This document shows positions 1-4,949 of a DNA stretch of 5,244 nucleotides, piece after piece. Where the stretch lies: the NCBI GenBank assembly GCA_022567275.1, contig JADFHH010000161.1, positions 1 to 5,244 of the forward strand, read 5' to 3'. A program made the translations under genes and the position numbers. Below the pieces are notes generated by a model that saw only the letters and a program-made list of their open reading frames with translations, searched no databases and was not told where the DNA came from. Positions within the stretch are counted from its first letter, which is position 1. Every line of letters begins with the position of its first letter. The DNA is from Pseudomonadota bacterium. Lineage in GTDB: Bacteria > Pseudomonadota > Alphaproteobacteria > Rhizobiales > Methyloligellaceae.

Positions 1-99
1 GCGGCGCAGGAGTCCTTGCGCAGAAAAGAGGCAAAATCATAACCATGGCTGCCGGGGGCGTAAATGCGGTTAAGATTCGGATAGCCCAGATGAATTGCT
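1..99 (-). other. Unassigned open frame running off the left edge
   Basis: On the minus strand one frame is open from about position 136 to the edge. Across 95-1 it reads a peptide containing HLGYPNLNRIYAPGSHGYDF followed by ASFLRKDSCAA, with no stop. The composition (Tyr, Asn, Gly-Ser-His-Gly-Tyr, Cys) looks more like real protein than like a random GC-rich frame. However, no ATG, GTG or TTG start is visible, the open stretch begins right after a TGA, and the gene, if any, would lie mostly outside the window. I do not recognise the family. It begins inside the 3' end of the broken toxin gene, in another frame. It could be a gene remnant, or a conserved intergenic sequence that happens to be open. 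Confidence 0.25.
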
Positions 100-385
100 C
101 TAACTCCGCTCTTGCCGGCCGTGGTAGATACTCACCACGACCACCTCATCGCCATCCCCAGTCTCGACACGATAGACAATGACATACGCAAGCCCTGACA
201 CGGTGTGTTCGGGCGTGCCCGCCACGACCCCTTCGCGCCCCATGTACGGGAATGTTTCGAGCATTTGTGCAGAGCGCCCGATGCGCTCGACAACAGCCGT
301 CGCGGCATCTGGATTATTTTTTGCAATGTTAGGTGTGGATTGCTTCGAGGTCTGACGCCGCACGCGGCGTAAAGCGCAGCTTCAT
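100..385 (-). pseudogene. RelE/ParE-family toxin gene, broken by a +1 frameshift
   Basis: The natural start is the ATG at 385-383, which overlaps the antitoxin stop as ATGA. It reads MKLRFTPRAASDLEAIHT and then hits TAA at 331-329. Removing one base of the TT at 329-330 restores TAC (Tyr) and continues without a break as IAKNNPDAATAVVERIGRS and on to a C-terminus ending VSIYHGRQERS at a TAG (102-100). The repaired protein is about 94 residues, the normal size for RelE/ParE toxins. It shows the family layout: an N-terminal helix with the D-L-E-x-I pattern, an IA-x-x-NPDAA segment, a GREG turn, a YVIVYRV strand and a final H-G-R-Q. This family inhibits DNA gyrase (ParE) or cleaves mRNA at the ribosome (RelE); the sequence does not say which. 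As written only an 18-residue fragment can be made, unless translation restarts at the GTG at 363, which lacks the proper first strand and helix. A real indel, a sequencing error or recoding are all possible; an inactivating indel is most likely. Confidence 0.82.
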
Positions 386-612
386 AAACCGCACTTTTTA
401 TAAAGCGCGTCCATCTCCTCGTCAGTTGCCAACTCCCCTCGCTCCGCCTGCGCGAGCCCTTCCTTAATTCCCTCAACTTGCTCGGGCGTCGGCTGGTAAC
501 GCGGCGCAGCTTCCTGCTTTGCGATTGTGAGCAACATCTCACCGGCGATGTCCTGCCGGTTCTTAGGCAACGACCGCACGGCCTCAATCCCCTTATCGAG
601 TAGCTTTGTCAT
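382..612 (-). CDS. ParD/RelB-like antitoxin partner of the broken toxin
   Basis: This 76-residue protein begins MTKLLDKGIEAVRSLP and ends with the acidic tail TPEQ...GELATDEEMDALYKKCGL. That tail, with E-x-x-G-E-(L/F)-A-(S/T)-D-E-E followed by L-x-K-K, is typical of small antitoxins paired with RelE/ParE toxins, where it wraps the toxin. The N-terminal half (residues about 1-30) is helical and probably dimerises; no clear DNA-binding fold can be called by eye. I chose the ATG at 612 because it starts exactly where homologues of this type begin. ATG 621 and a longer frame from 663 are possible but add residues that do not look like the family. The ribosome site is weak (GGGTG just upstream). 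The gene overlaps the toxin start by four bases, the usual translational coupling. The antitoxin is intact while its toxin is frameshifted, so it may be an orphan. Confidence 0.82.
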   Translation of the reverse strand: MTKLLDKGIEAVRSLPKNRQDIAGEMLLTIAKQEAAPRYQPTPEQVEGIKEGLAQAERGELATDEEMDALYKKCGL

Positions 613-901
613 GGCACCCATTCTAGCACTGTTCCGCAAGAATGCACCCCTACCGTTACACATCTCGATAAATAGATTTGTTCTTTAACGGCGTTTGACA
701 TTGTTTATGCCTTATAAGCGCTCATTCGCTTTTCAAGCTTAACACTCGTGTAAGCCTTTTCCTGCCTAATTGTCCTTCGCCCTCCAGGGGGAATGGAACT
801 CAAGCGGGACGGGGATCTCGCTTTTGGGTTACGGGGAAGTCTCAAACTCGAAAAGTGAGTGCGCCTTCCCGAGTCGTAATGTGTATTGGGTAACTGCTCG
901 G
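613..901. other. Divergent intergenic gap, no convincing control site
   Basis: This gap lies between the start of the antitoxin gene (minus) and the start of the hydrolase gene (plus), so it should hold both promoters. I see TTGACA on the plus strand at 695-700 but no -10 box at 16-18 bp from it. A perfect 8-bp palindrome CTTATAAG lies at 711-718. On the minus strand a TAGAAT box (625-620) lies just before the antitoxin start but lacks a matching -35 element. No RNA gene or real coding frame was recognised. Confidence 0.5.
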
Positions 902-1996
902 ATGGGGTTTTTCCTCGCAAGCGGAATACGGCGACTGGTCATCGCGAGCATGATCGCGTCTGCATTGGCGTTCGGCTATTACGCCGGAAATCCGGTAAAT
1001 CTGGGATTCACAGTCCATGCGGCGCTGTCGGGCGCCGGGTCAATCCATGGCCGGCAAACACCCCCGGAAATAACGAATCCCGAGCGCACCAGAATCGCGC
1101 ACGAGGCGGAACATCTTTTCGCCTCGCCGCACAAGGGCCCGCGCGCCGATCGCTATGTTGCGTTGACCTTCTCAAGGAAAGGCGTGGCCGCGAAACGCCA
1201 GATTGCCGCAATCCCGGTGAAGGCGGACATGATGACAACCGGGTCACTGCCCGGACAAAAGCGGCAAAAGCTTGCGTCCTTGACCCGGGAAACACCGGCG
1301 TCCGGGCAGGCAGCGCCTGCTGGCGCTCGCCCGGAGGAGGACGGCTTGCGCAAAATGATTAGCCGCGCGGAGCGCACAAACGCCTCTTTGTTTCTGTCGT
1401 CCCTGTTCCCCTCAAAACCGGCCCATTTCCCTGAATTCGCAAACATGCGGAGTGAAGGGGCATCTTCGTCCGGGCCTCTCAGGATCAGCCGCGGTCTGAA
1501 ATTCAAGGGCGAGTCTGAAGTGGAATATCAGGGGCGCCAGCGCCGCTGCCTGGCCACCGCGCTCTATTTCGAGGCGCGCGGCGAACCCGTGCGCGGCCAG
1601 CTTGCGGTTGCCCAGGTGGTCATGAACCGGGTGCGCTCATCGCTCTATCCCGACACCATTTGCGGCGTGGTTTACCAGGGTCAAATGCGCCGCACCGGCT
1701 GCCAGTTCTCGTTCACCTGCGACGGGATTGCCGATGTGCCGCGCGACAAGGCAAAGTGGGTTAAGTCCAACCAGCTCGCCAAGCGCGTGACCGATGGCGA
1801 AACCTGGCTCAAGGATATCGGTCATGCCACCCACTATCACGCGAACTATGTGAAGCCGCGCTGGCGGCGTGAAATGAACCGCATCAAACAGCTCGGCCAG
1901 CATATCTTCTATCGCATCAAGGGCGAACAAATCGAAGACGTGCTGTCTAACGATAAAAGTCCAGCCCGAGGTCCAGCGCTTTCGGGGAGTGGGTAA
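902..1996 (+). CDS. SleB-type cell-wall hydrolase (Hydrolase_2 family), membrane-anchored
   Basis: This protein of about 364 residues is a peptidoglycan hydrolase of the SleB/Hydrolase_2 family, whose characterised spore members are lytic transglycosylases; alphaproteobacterial members act in the envelope, and the exact role here is unknown. A hydrophobic segment at about residues 9-27 (RRLVIASMIASALAF) is a signal anchor or signal peptide. A long low-complexity linker follows to about residue 210. The catalytic domain covers about 213-340, with ALYFEARGE (residues 220-228, carrying the family's conserved Glu), QLAVAQVVMNRV, the Cys-bearing CQFSFTCDG and the ATHYHANYVKPRW block. The ATG at 902 places the hydrophobic segment at the N-terminus; in-frame GTG 881 and TTG 770 are alternatives with no better ribosome site. 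The last 14 or so residues (KSPARGPALSGSG) are read from DNA that duplicates the nadC 3' end in antisense, so the tail is not part of the conserved domain. Confidence 0.88.
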   Translation: MGFFLASGIRRLVIASMIASALAFGYYAGNPVNLGFTVHAALSGAGSIHGRQTPPEITNPERTRIAHEAEHLFASPHKGPRADRYVALTFSRKGVAAKRQIAAIPVKADMMTTGSLPGQKRQKLASLTRETPASGQAAPAGARPEEDGLRKMISRAERTNASLFLSSLFPSKPAHFPEFANMRSEGASSSGPLRISRGLKFKGESEVEYQGRQRRCLATALYFEARGEPVRGQLAVAQVVMNRVRSSLYPDTICGVVYQGQMRRTGCQFSFTCDGIADVPRDKAKWVKSNQLAKRVTDGETWLKDIGHATHYHANYVKPRWRREMNRIKQLGQHIFYRIKGEQIEDVLSNDKSPARGPALSGSG

Positions 1997-1997
1997 G
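1953..1997. repeat. Left 45-bp direct repeat: relic of a nadC 3' end
   Basis: This block matches 2894-2938 at 43 of 45 positions, with 1960-1997 identical to 2901-2938. Read on the minus strand in the NadC frame it gives LTHSPKALDLGLDFY, then CGT (Arg) and TAG at 1949-1947. The two differences (GAC/GAT and TAT/TAC) are synonymous in that frame. On the plus strand the same bases supply the tail and TAA stop of the hydrolase gene. I infer that this is the former 3' end of nadC, now cut off from the gene by the hicAB unit. Confidence 0.85.
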
Positions 1998-2098
1998 GGC
2001 CAAGGCGCACATCTATCCGGTTGCTTCTCCATTATTTTTCTTCAAAACATCAACATGGCGTTGTCCGCCCGTTCGCGCTGCCCGTAATGAGCCGGCCG
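1998..2098. other. Non-coding left end of the hicAB unit
   Basis: About 100 bp lie between the hydrolase stop and the hicB stop, two genes that converge here. I see no clear intrinsic terminator: there is a pyrimidine-rich stretch (about 2023-2041, ending TTATTTTTC) but no stable stem before it on the plus strand. No gene was recognised. Confidence 0.4.
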
Positions 2099-2503
2099 CT
2101 ACCCCGCGATTTTGTCGCGCGCGGCGCTGGCCAGAAAGCCGGAACGGGTCAGGCCGCGCGCCTTGGCCGCGTCGTCTATGGCGGCGACCAGTCCGGCGTC
2201 GAGGGAAATCTGCACTCGCTGGGTGCGTCCCGCATCCAGCAGCAGGGGCAGGGCCACGGGCAGCGCGCCCTGTTTAATTTCATACGCCACGTCCGGGTCT
2301 TTGGCGATGTCATCCAGATCGCGCGGCTCGGGCACGGCCCGGCCCGAACTGACAACTGTTTCGGCCCAAAGCCTCATGGCTTCGGCCCCGGCGCGCCGGG
2401 CGGCGTCGATGGTGTCGGCGGATGCGGTGCATCCGGGCAGGTCCGGCACGGTGATGTCGAAGCCGCTTCGGGACTTGTGAACCAGTCCGAAATAAGTGGT
2501 CAT
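2099..2503 (-). CDS. hicB: HicB-family antitoxin with C-terminal ribbon-helix-helix domain
   Basis: This 134-residue protein is the antitoxin that blocks HicA and represses the operon. Residues about 1-60 form the HicB partial RNase H-like domain: TTYFGLVHKS, then DITVPDLPGC (residues 16-25, the family signature) and an ADTIDAARRAGAEAMRLWAE helix. Residues about 96-134 (RVQISLDAGL...AIDDAAKARGLTRSGFLASAAR) match a ribbon-helix-helix DNA-binding domain of the Arc/CopG type. I chose the ATG at 2503 because GGAGGA lies 4 bases upstream and the protein then begins as HicB proteins usually do. ATG 2515 would add MEDS and place that ribosome site inside the gene. It lies 27 bases after the hicA stop, so the two are cotranscribed in the usual hicA-hicB order. 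The gene sits inside the 45-bp-repeat-flanked unit. Confidence 0.92.
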   Translation of the reverse strand: MTTYFGLVHKSRSGFDITVPDLPGCTASADTIDAARRAGAEAMRLWAETVVSSGRAVPEPRDLDDIAKDPDVAYEIKQGALPVALPLLLDAGRTQRVQISLDAGLVAAIDDAAKARGLTRSGFLASAARDKIAG

Positions 2504-2530
2504 GCTGTCCTCCATATCCGCTGGACGGCT

Positions 2531-2719
2531 CTAGCGCCATCCAGCCGTCTTGTAAATTGACCGGACCAGACCCGGCGAAACGTCCTTGCGCGGGTGTGTC
2601 AGCGATATCGGGTCGGGTTTTTCAGGGTGCTTGAAAATGTGATGGCCGCCCTTGACGCGGTCCAGCTTCCAGCCTTGCTTCTCAAGGCGCTTGATGATCA
2701 TCCGGCTGTTTCTTTCCAT
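2531..2719 (-). CDS. hicA: HicA-family mRNA interferase toxin
   Basis: This 62-residue protein has the HicA fold, a double-stranded-RNA-binding-like domain that cleaves mRNA and stops growth unless HicB binds it. Visible family features in order are an N-terminal helix ending LEKQGWKLDRVKG, the active-site segment GGHHIFKHP (His26/His27; the family's catalytic His lies here), a strand and proline segment ISLTHPRKDVSPG, and a final helix RSIYKTAGW. The length is normal and no key residue is missing, so it should be active. The start at ATG 2719 is supported by AAAGGA at 2734-2729, about 9 bases upstream; an in-frame extension upstream crosses the promoter and is rejected. A strong sigma70-like promoter with two palindromes precedes it. 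Confidence 0.92.
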   Translation of the reverse strand: MERNSRMIIKRLEKQGWKLDRVKGGHHIFKHPEKPDPISLTHPRKDVSPGLVRSIYKTAGWR

Positions 2720-2737
2720 GACCCCCGTTCCTTTATT

Positions 2738-2755
2738 GTGTATATATATAGACAC
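2738..2755. promoter_or_regulatory. Imperfect palindrome over the hicAB -10 box (candidate operator)
   Basis: GTGT and ACAC flank the TATATATA core, and the two 9-base arms differ at one pair. The site covers the -10 box and the likely start of transcription, and carries the same GTGTA/TACAC half-sites as the perfect palindrome upstream. A repressor bound here, such as a HicA-HicB complex through the HicB ribbon-helix-helix domain, would block RNA polymerase directly. Confidence 0.5.
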
Positions 2756-2773
2756 TTTCGGATGATATTTCAA
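2745..2773 (-). promoter_or_regulatory. hicAB promoter, sigma70-like
   Basis: On the minus strand TTGAAA (2773-2768) is followed, after exactly 17 bp, by TATATA (2750-2745). A start of transcription near 2738 would leave a leader of roughly 19 bases carrying AAAGGA before the hicA ATG. The spacing and box quality make this the best promoter in the window. Confidence 0.75.
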
Positions 2774-2779
2774 GGAAAA

Positions 2780-2799
2780 TTGTGTAAAATAATACACAA
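2780..2799. promoter_or_regulatory. Perfect palindrome upstream of the hicAB -35 box (candidate operator)
   Basis: TTGTGTA and TACACAA are perfect 7-base arms around AAATAA, 6 bp upstream of the -35 box. A third TTGTGTA lies at 2736-2742, 44 bp away, close to four helical turns. The paired sites would suit cooperative binding by the HicB protein encoded downstream. The operator role is inferred from position and symmetry. Confidence 0.6.
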
Positions 2800-2872
2800 A
2801 TAATAAGCGGAAGCGGGGCCATGAGTGGCGCGGACATTCATGTCTGGATGTGAGTTGGGCTTGGTGGACTCG

Positions 2873-3763
2873 CTAGGTGAAAGGGCTCTGGTTGTAAAAA
2901 TCCAGCCCGAGGTCCAGCGCTTTCGGGGAGTGGGTAAGACTGCCCACGGAAATCAGATCGACGCCGGTTTGCGCGATCTCGCGCACATTTTCCAGGCTGA
3001 CGCCGCCAGACGCTTCCAGCACAATTTTTCCTTGTCCCCGGGCGACCGCTTCGCTGAGATCGGCGATGCTCATATTGTCCAGCAGAACCGCGTCAACGGG
3101 GAGGGTGAGGACCTCGTCAAGCTGCTCAAGCGTATCGACCTCGACTTCAATTTTTCTCATATGGCCCGCATAGGCGCGCGCGCGTTGCACCGCGGCGCTG
3201 ATTCCACCGGCCGCGGCGATATGATTGTCCTTGATGAGAATGCCGTCAAAAAGCCCGAAACGGTGGTTTTGCCCGCCGCCGGCGCGCACCGCATATTTTT
3301 CCAGCGCGCGCAGGCCCGGTGTGGTCTTGCGGGTGCAGCAGATATGCGCGCCGGTGCCCTCGATGGCCTTCACAAAGGCGCGCGTCGCGCTGGCGATGCC
3401 GCTCAGATGGCACAGGAAATTCAGCGCGACACGTTCGCCCGTCAAAATGGCCGCCGCCGGACCAGAAATGCGCGCCACAGTATCGCCCTGGCCCGCGTCC
3501 GCGCCATCGGCGATGGCGGTCTCGAATTTGACTTGCGGATTGCACGCCCTGAAGGCTGCTTGCGCGCATTGCAGCCCGGCGATGCGGCCCGGCACGCGCG
3601 CGACGATTGCCGCATTGGCGAGCGCATTCTCGTCAACCGTCGCTTGTGTGGTGATGTCGCCGGCAAGCCCCAGATCTTCCTCCAGCGCCGCCTTGACCGC
3701 ACGCTCCACCACAAGCTCAGGCAAGCTCTGCGCTGCATGGAGAGCGTTTGGGCTATCTGCCAA
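2873..3763 (-). CDS. nadC: Nicotinate-nucleotide pyrophosphorylase (quinolinate phosphoribosyltransferase)
   Basis: NadC converts quinolinate and PRPP to nicotinate mononucleotide, CO2 and pyrophosphate in de novo NAD synthesis, in the cytoplasm. From the TTG at 3763 it is 296 residues, close to the usual 280-300. Landmarks: EEDLGLAGDITT near the N-terminus, GERVALNFLCHLSG, CTRKTTPGLR (about 143-152), GGGQNHRFGL, LIKDNH (176-181), IEVEVD (205-210), LLDNM, EASGG and SVGSLTHS; these are the substrate and phosphate-binding blocks of the family. The TTG start fits family length and overlaps the nadA end by 11 bases; ATGs at 3808 and 3829 are alternatives giving 311 or 318 residues but have no ribosome site and overlap nadA by 56 or 77 bases. 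It is cotranscribed with nadA. The last residues (DFYNQSPFT) lie in and beyond the 45-bp repeat, so the tail appears to come from the hicAB unit. Confidence 0.93.
   Translation of the reverse strand: MADSPNALHAAQSLPELVVERAVKAALEEDLGLAGDITTQATVDENALANAAIVARVPGRIAGLQCAQAAFRACNPQVKFETAIADGADAGQGDTVARISGPAAAILTGERVALNFLCHLSGIASATRAFVKAIEGTGAHICCTRKTTPGLRALEKYAVRAGGGQNHRFGLFDGILIKDNHIAAAGGISAAVQRARAYAGHMRKIEVEVDTLEQLDEVLTLPVDAVLLDNMSIADLSEAVARGQGKIVLEASGGVSLENVREIAQTGVDLISVGSLTHSPKALDLGLDFYNQSPFT
2894..2938. repeat. Right 45-bp direct repeat: current nadC 3' end
   Basis: This is the partner of the block at 1953-1997, in the same orientation and 941 bp away. It lies in the live nadC gene and encodes LTHSPKALDLGLDFY; beyond it nadC continues with NQSPFT and TAG. 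Identity stops abruptly at both borders: on the nadC side the next bases encode GS, and on the other side the sequences differ at once. Confidence 0.88.
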
Positions 3764-4814
3764 GTTCGACCATCCGCTCGACAGCGCTGCGTGCGCGCGC
3801 GGCGACATCGGAGGGAATAGTGATCTCATGTTTCAAATAGACCAGTGAATCGAGAATTTTTGGCAGTGTGATCCGTTTCATGTGCGGACACAGATTGCAC
3901 GGCCGTACAAACTCGACGCCAGGGGTTTCGGCCGCCACATTGTCGCTCATGGAGCATTCGGTCACCATCACGACCTTCTTCGGGCGGTTGGTTTTGACCC
4001 AGTCGATCATGCCGCTGGTGGAGCCGGTATAGTCGGCTTCCGCCAGCACGTCGGGCGGGCATTCGGGATGGGCGATGATCGCGACACCGGGTTCGGCCTC
4101 GCGCGCGGCGCGTAATTCTTCCGCCGTGAAGCGCTCATGCACCTCGCAACGGCCCTTCCAGTCGATGATCTCCACATCGGTCCGCCCTGCGACATAGTTC
4201 GCGAGAAATTCATCAGGCAGGAAGATGACTTTTGCAACACCGAGCGATTCCACGATCTTCACGGCGTTTGACGACGTGCAGCAGATATCGCATTCGGCCT
4301 TTACTTCAGCCGAGGTGTTCACATAAGTGACCACCGGAACGCCGGGATATTTTTCACGCAGGGCGCGCACATCGGCGCCGGTGATGGATGCCGCCAGCGA
4401 GCAGCCGGCTTTCAAGTCGGGAATCAGCACGGTCTTGTCCGGGCTCAGAAGTTTCGATGTTTCGGCCATGAAGTGGACGCCGCACTGGACGATGATGTCG
4501 GCTTGGGTGCTGGCGGCCTGTTTGGCCAGTTGCAGCGAGTCGCCGGAATAATCGGCAATGCAGTGGAAAATTTCGGGCGTCATATAATTATGCGCCAGGA
4601 TCACCGCATTGCGCTGTTTCTTCAGCTCGTTGATGGCCTTGACATAGGGCGCGAACGCCGGCCACTCGACCGGGGGGATCACGGTTGAAACACGCTCATA
4701 TTCGGGCGTGGTTTGCTTGGCCAGTTCAAGGCTATACTCTAAATCCGGCATCTCCATAACGCCGTATTTGCGCACCGCGTCCGAAATATTATTTGCGGTC
4801 TCGATGGCGGTCAT
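3753..4814 (-). CDS. nadA: Quinolinate synthase NadA
   Basis: NadA condenses iminoaspartate with dihydroxyacetone phosphate to quinolinate, using an oxygen-sensitive [4Fe-4S] cluster. The 353-residue protein is full length. The three expected cluster ligands are present: Cys138 in PDLKAGCSL, Cys223 in WKGRCEVHERF and Cys309 in CNLCPHMKR. Their spacing (85 and 86 residues) matches the threefold repeat of the family. Other landmarks are VILAHNYMTPEI (71-82), GDSLQLAKQA (91-100), YVNTSAEVKAECD, TSSNAV, HPECP (249-253) and GSTSGM (264-269). The ATG at 4814 has AGGAG six bases upstream. It is the first gene of an operon with nadC. A near-perfect promoter/operator arrangement lies 20-65 bases upstream, suggesting repression by a NAD-responsive regulator. 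Confidence 0.97.
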   Translation of the reverse strand: MTAIETANNISDAVRKYGVMEMPDLEYSLELAKQTTPEYERVSTVIPPVEWPAFAPYVKAINELKKQRNAVILAHNYMTPEIFHCIADYSGDSLQLAKQAASTQADIIVQCGVHFMAETSKLLSPDKTVLIPDLKAGCSLAASITGADVRALREKYPGVPVVTYVNTSAEVKAECDICCTSSNAVKIVESLGVAKVIFLPDEFLANYVAGRTDVEIIDWKGRCEVHERFTAEELRAAREAEPGVAIIAHPECPPDVLAEADYTGSTSGMIDWVKTNRPKKVVMVTECSMSDNVAAETPGVEFVRPCNLCPHMKRITLPKILDSLVYLKHEITIPSDVAARARSAVERMVELGR

Positions 4815-4833
4815 CTGAGTCTCCTGCCTCAGC

Positions 4834-4856
4834 TATATACTCTTAATGAGTATATA
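4834..4856. promoter_or_regulatory. Perfect palindrome at the nadA promoter (candidate NAD-repressor operator)
   Basis: Arms TATATACTC (4834-4842) and GAGTATATA (4848-4856) are perfect inverted repeats around TTAAT. The -10 box and the expected start of transcription fall inside it, so a bound protein would block initiation. Known NAD-biosynthesis repressors of proteobacteria (NrtR and NadQ, Nudix-related) use palindromes before nad genes; I cannot assign this site to one of them by reading alone. Confidence 0.7.
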
Positions 4857-4879
4857 TAGGGCGTTAAAACAACCGGCAA
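4851..4879 (-). promoter_or_regulatory. Predicted nadA-nadC promoter
   Basis: On the minus strand TTGCCG (4879-4874), a 17-bp spacer and TATATA (4856-4851) form a sigma70-like promoter, with transcription starting near 4844 and a leader of about 30 bases. The TA repeat allows the -10 to shift by two bases. Confidence 0.55.
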
Positions 4880-4890
4880 TTGGACCGGTT
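4871..4890. repeat. Inverted repeat over the nadA -35 region
   Basis: AACCGG (4871-4876) and CCGGTT (4885-4890) are perfect 6-base arms around CAATTGGA. It overlaps the -35 box of the predicted nadA promoter. It may be a second protein-binding site or chance; nothing else supports a role. Confidence 0.3.
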
Positions 4891-4949
4891 CTCGATATCA
4901 ATATAGTCGAATTGAGCAGAAATAGCCAGAGGGGGGATGACGCGGCAAA

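Larger units (their letters stand above)
1998..2938. mobile_element. Putative hicAB mini-element inserted at the nadC 3' end
   Basis: The unit between the two 45-bp direct repeats, counted with one repeat copy, is about 0.94 kb. It carries hicA and hicB with their promoter, about 100 bp of non-coding DNA on the left and about 75-95 bp on the right. The right repeat rebuilds the end of nadC and adds a new tail. Replacement of a target gene's 3' end is the hallmark of site-specific integration by tyrosine recombinases, but no recombinase, transposase or clear terminal inverted repeat is present here. It may be moved in trans, be the remnant of a larger island, or have come from another kind of recombination. 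The boundaries within the repeats are inferred. Confidence 0.45.

Noticed and set aside
4..21. Short imperfect stem GCGCA/TGCGC at the left edge
   Set aside because: It has only five perfect pairs in GC-rich DNA, with no context to give it meaning.
620..648. TAGAAT as -10 box for a leaderless antitoxin transcript
   Set aside because: The matching -35 position reads GGTGCA, far from consensus.
695..723. A consensus-like TTGACA as promoter of the hydrolase gene
   Set aside because: No -10-like sequence lies 16-18 bp downstream; the nearby TTATAA is only about 11-12 bp away.
770..901. N-terminal extension of the hydrolase from TTG 770 or GTG 881
   Set aside because: It would bury the hydrophobic anchor inside the protein and has no better ribosome site than ATG 902.
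1998..2098. Intrinsic terminator between the converging hydrolase and hicB genes
   Set aside because: No stable stem is followed by a T-run on either strand.
2021..2560. A 179-codon plus-strand frame opposite hicB
   Set aside because: It is a low-complexity, Gly-rich antisense reading of hicB with no ribosome site.
2531..2797. A longer 88-residue HicA start
   Set aside because: The extra 26 residues are read from the promoter and palindrome region; ATG 2719 has a good ribosome site and family-typical N-terminus.
2833..2844. GACAT-TC-ATGTC palindrome near the right end of the hicAB unit
   Set aside because: It has five-base arms and no partner at the left end, so it does not support terminal inverted repeats of a transposon.
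2825..3820. A 331-codon open frame on the plus strand opposite nadC
   Set aside because: It is the antisense shadow of nadC; the minus strand carries all NadC motifs, and the plus reading is Arg/Ala-rich with no known pattern.
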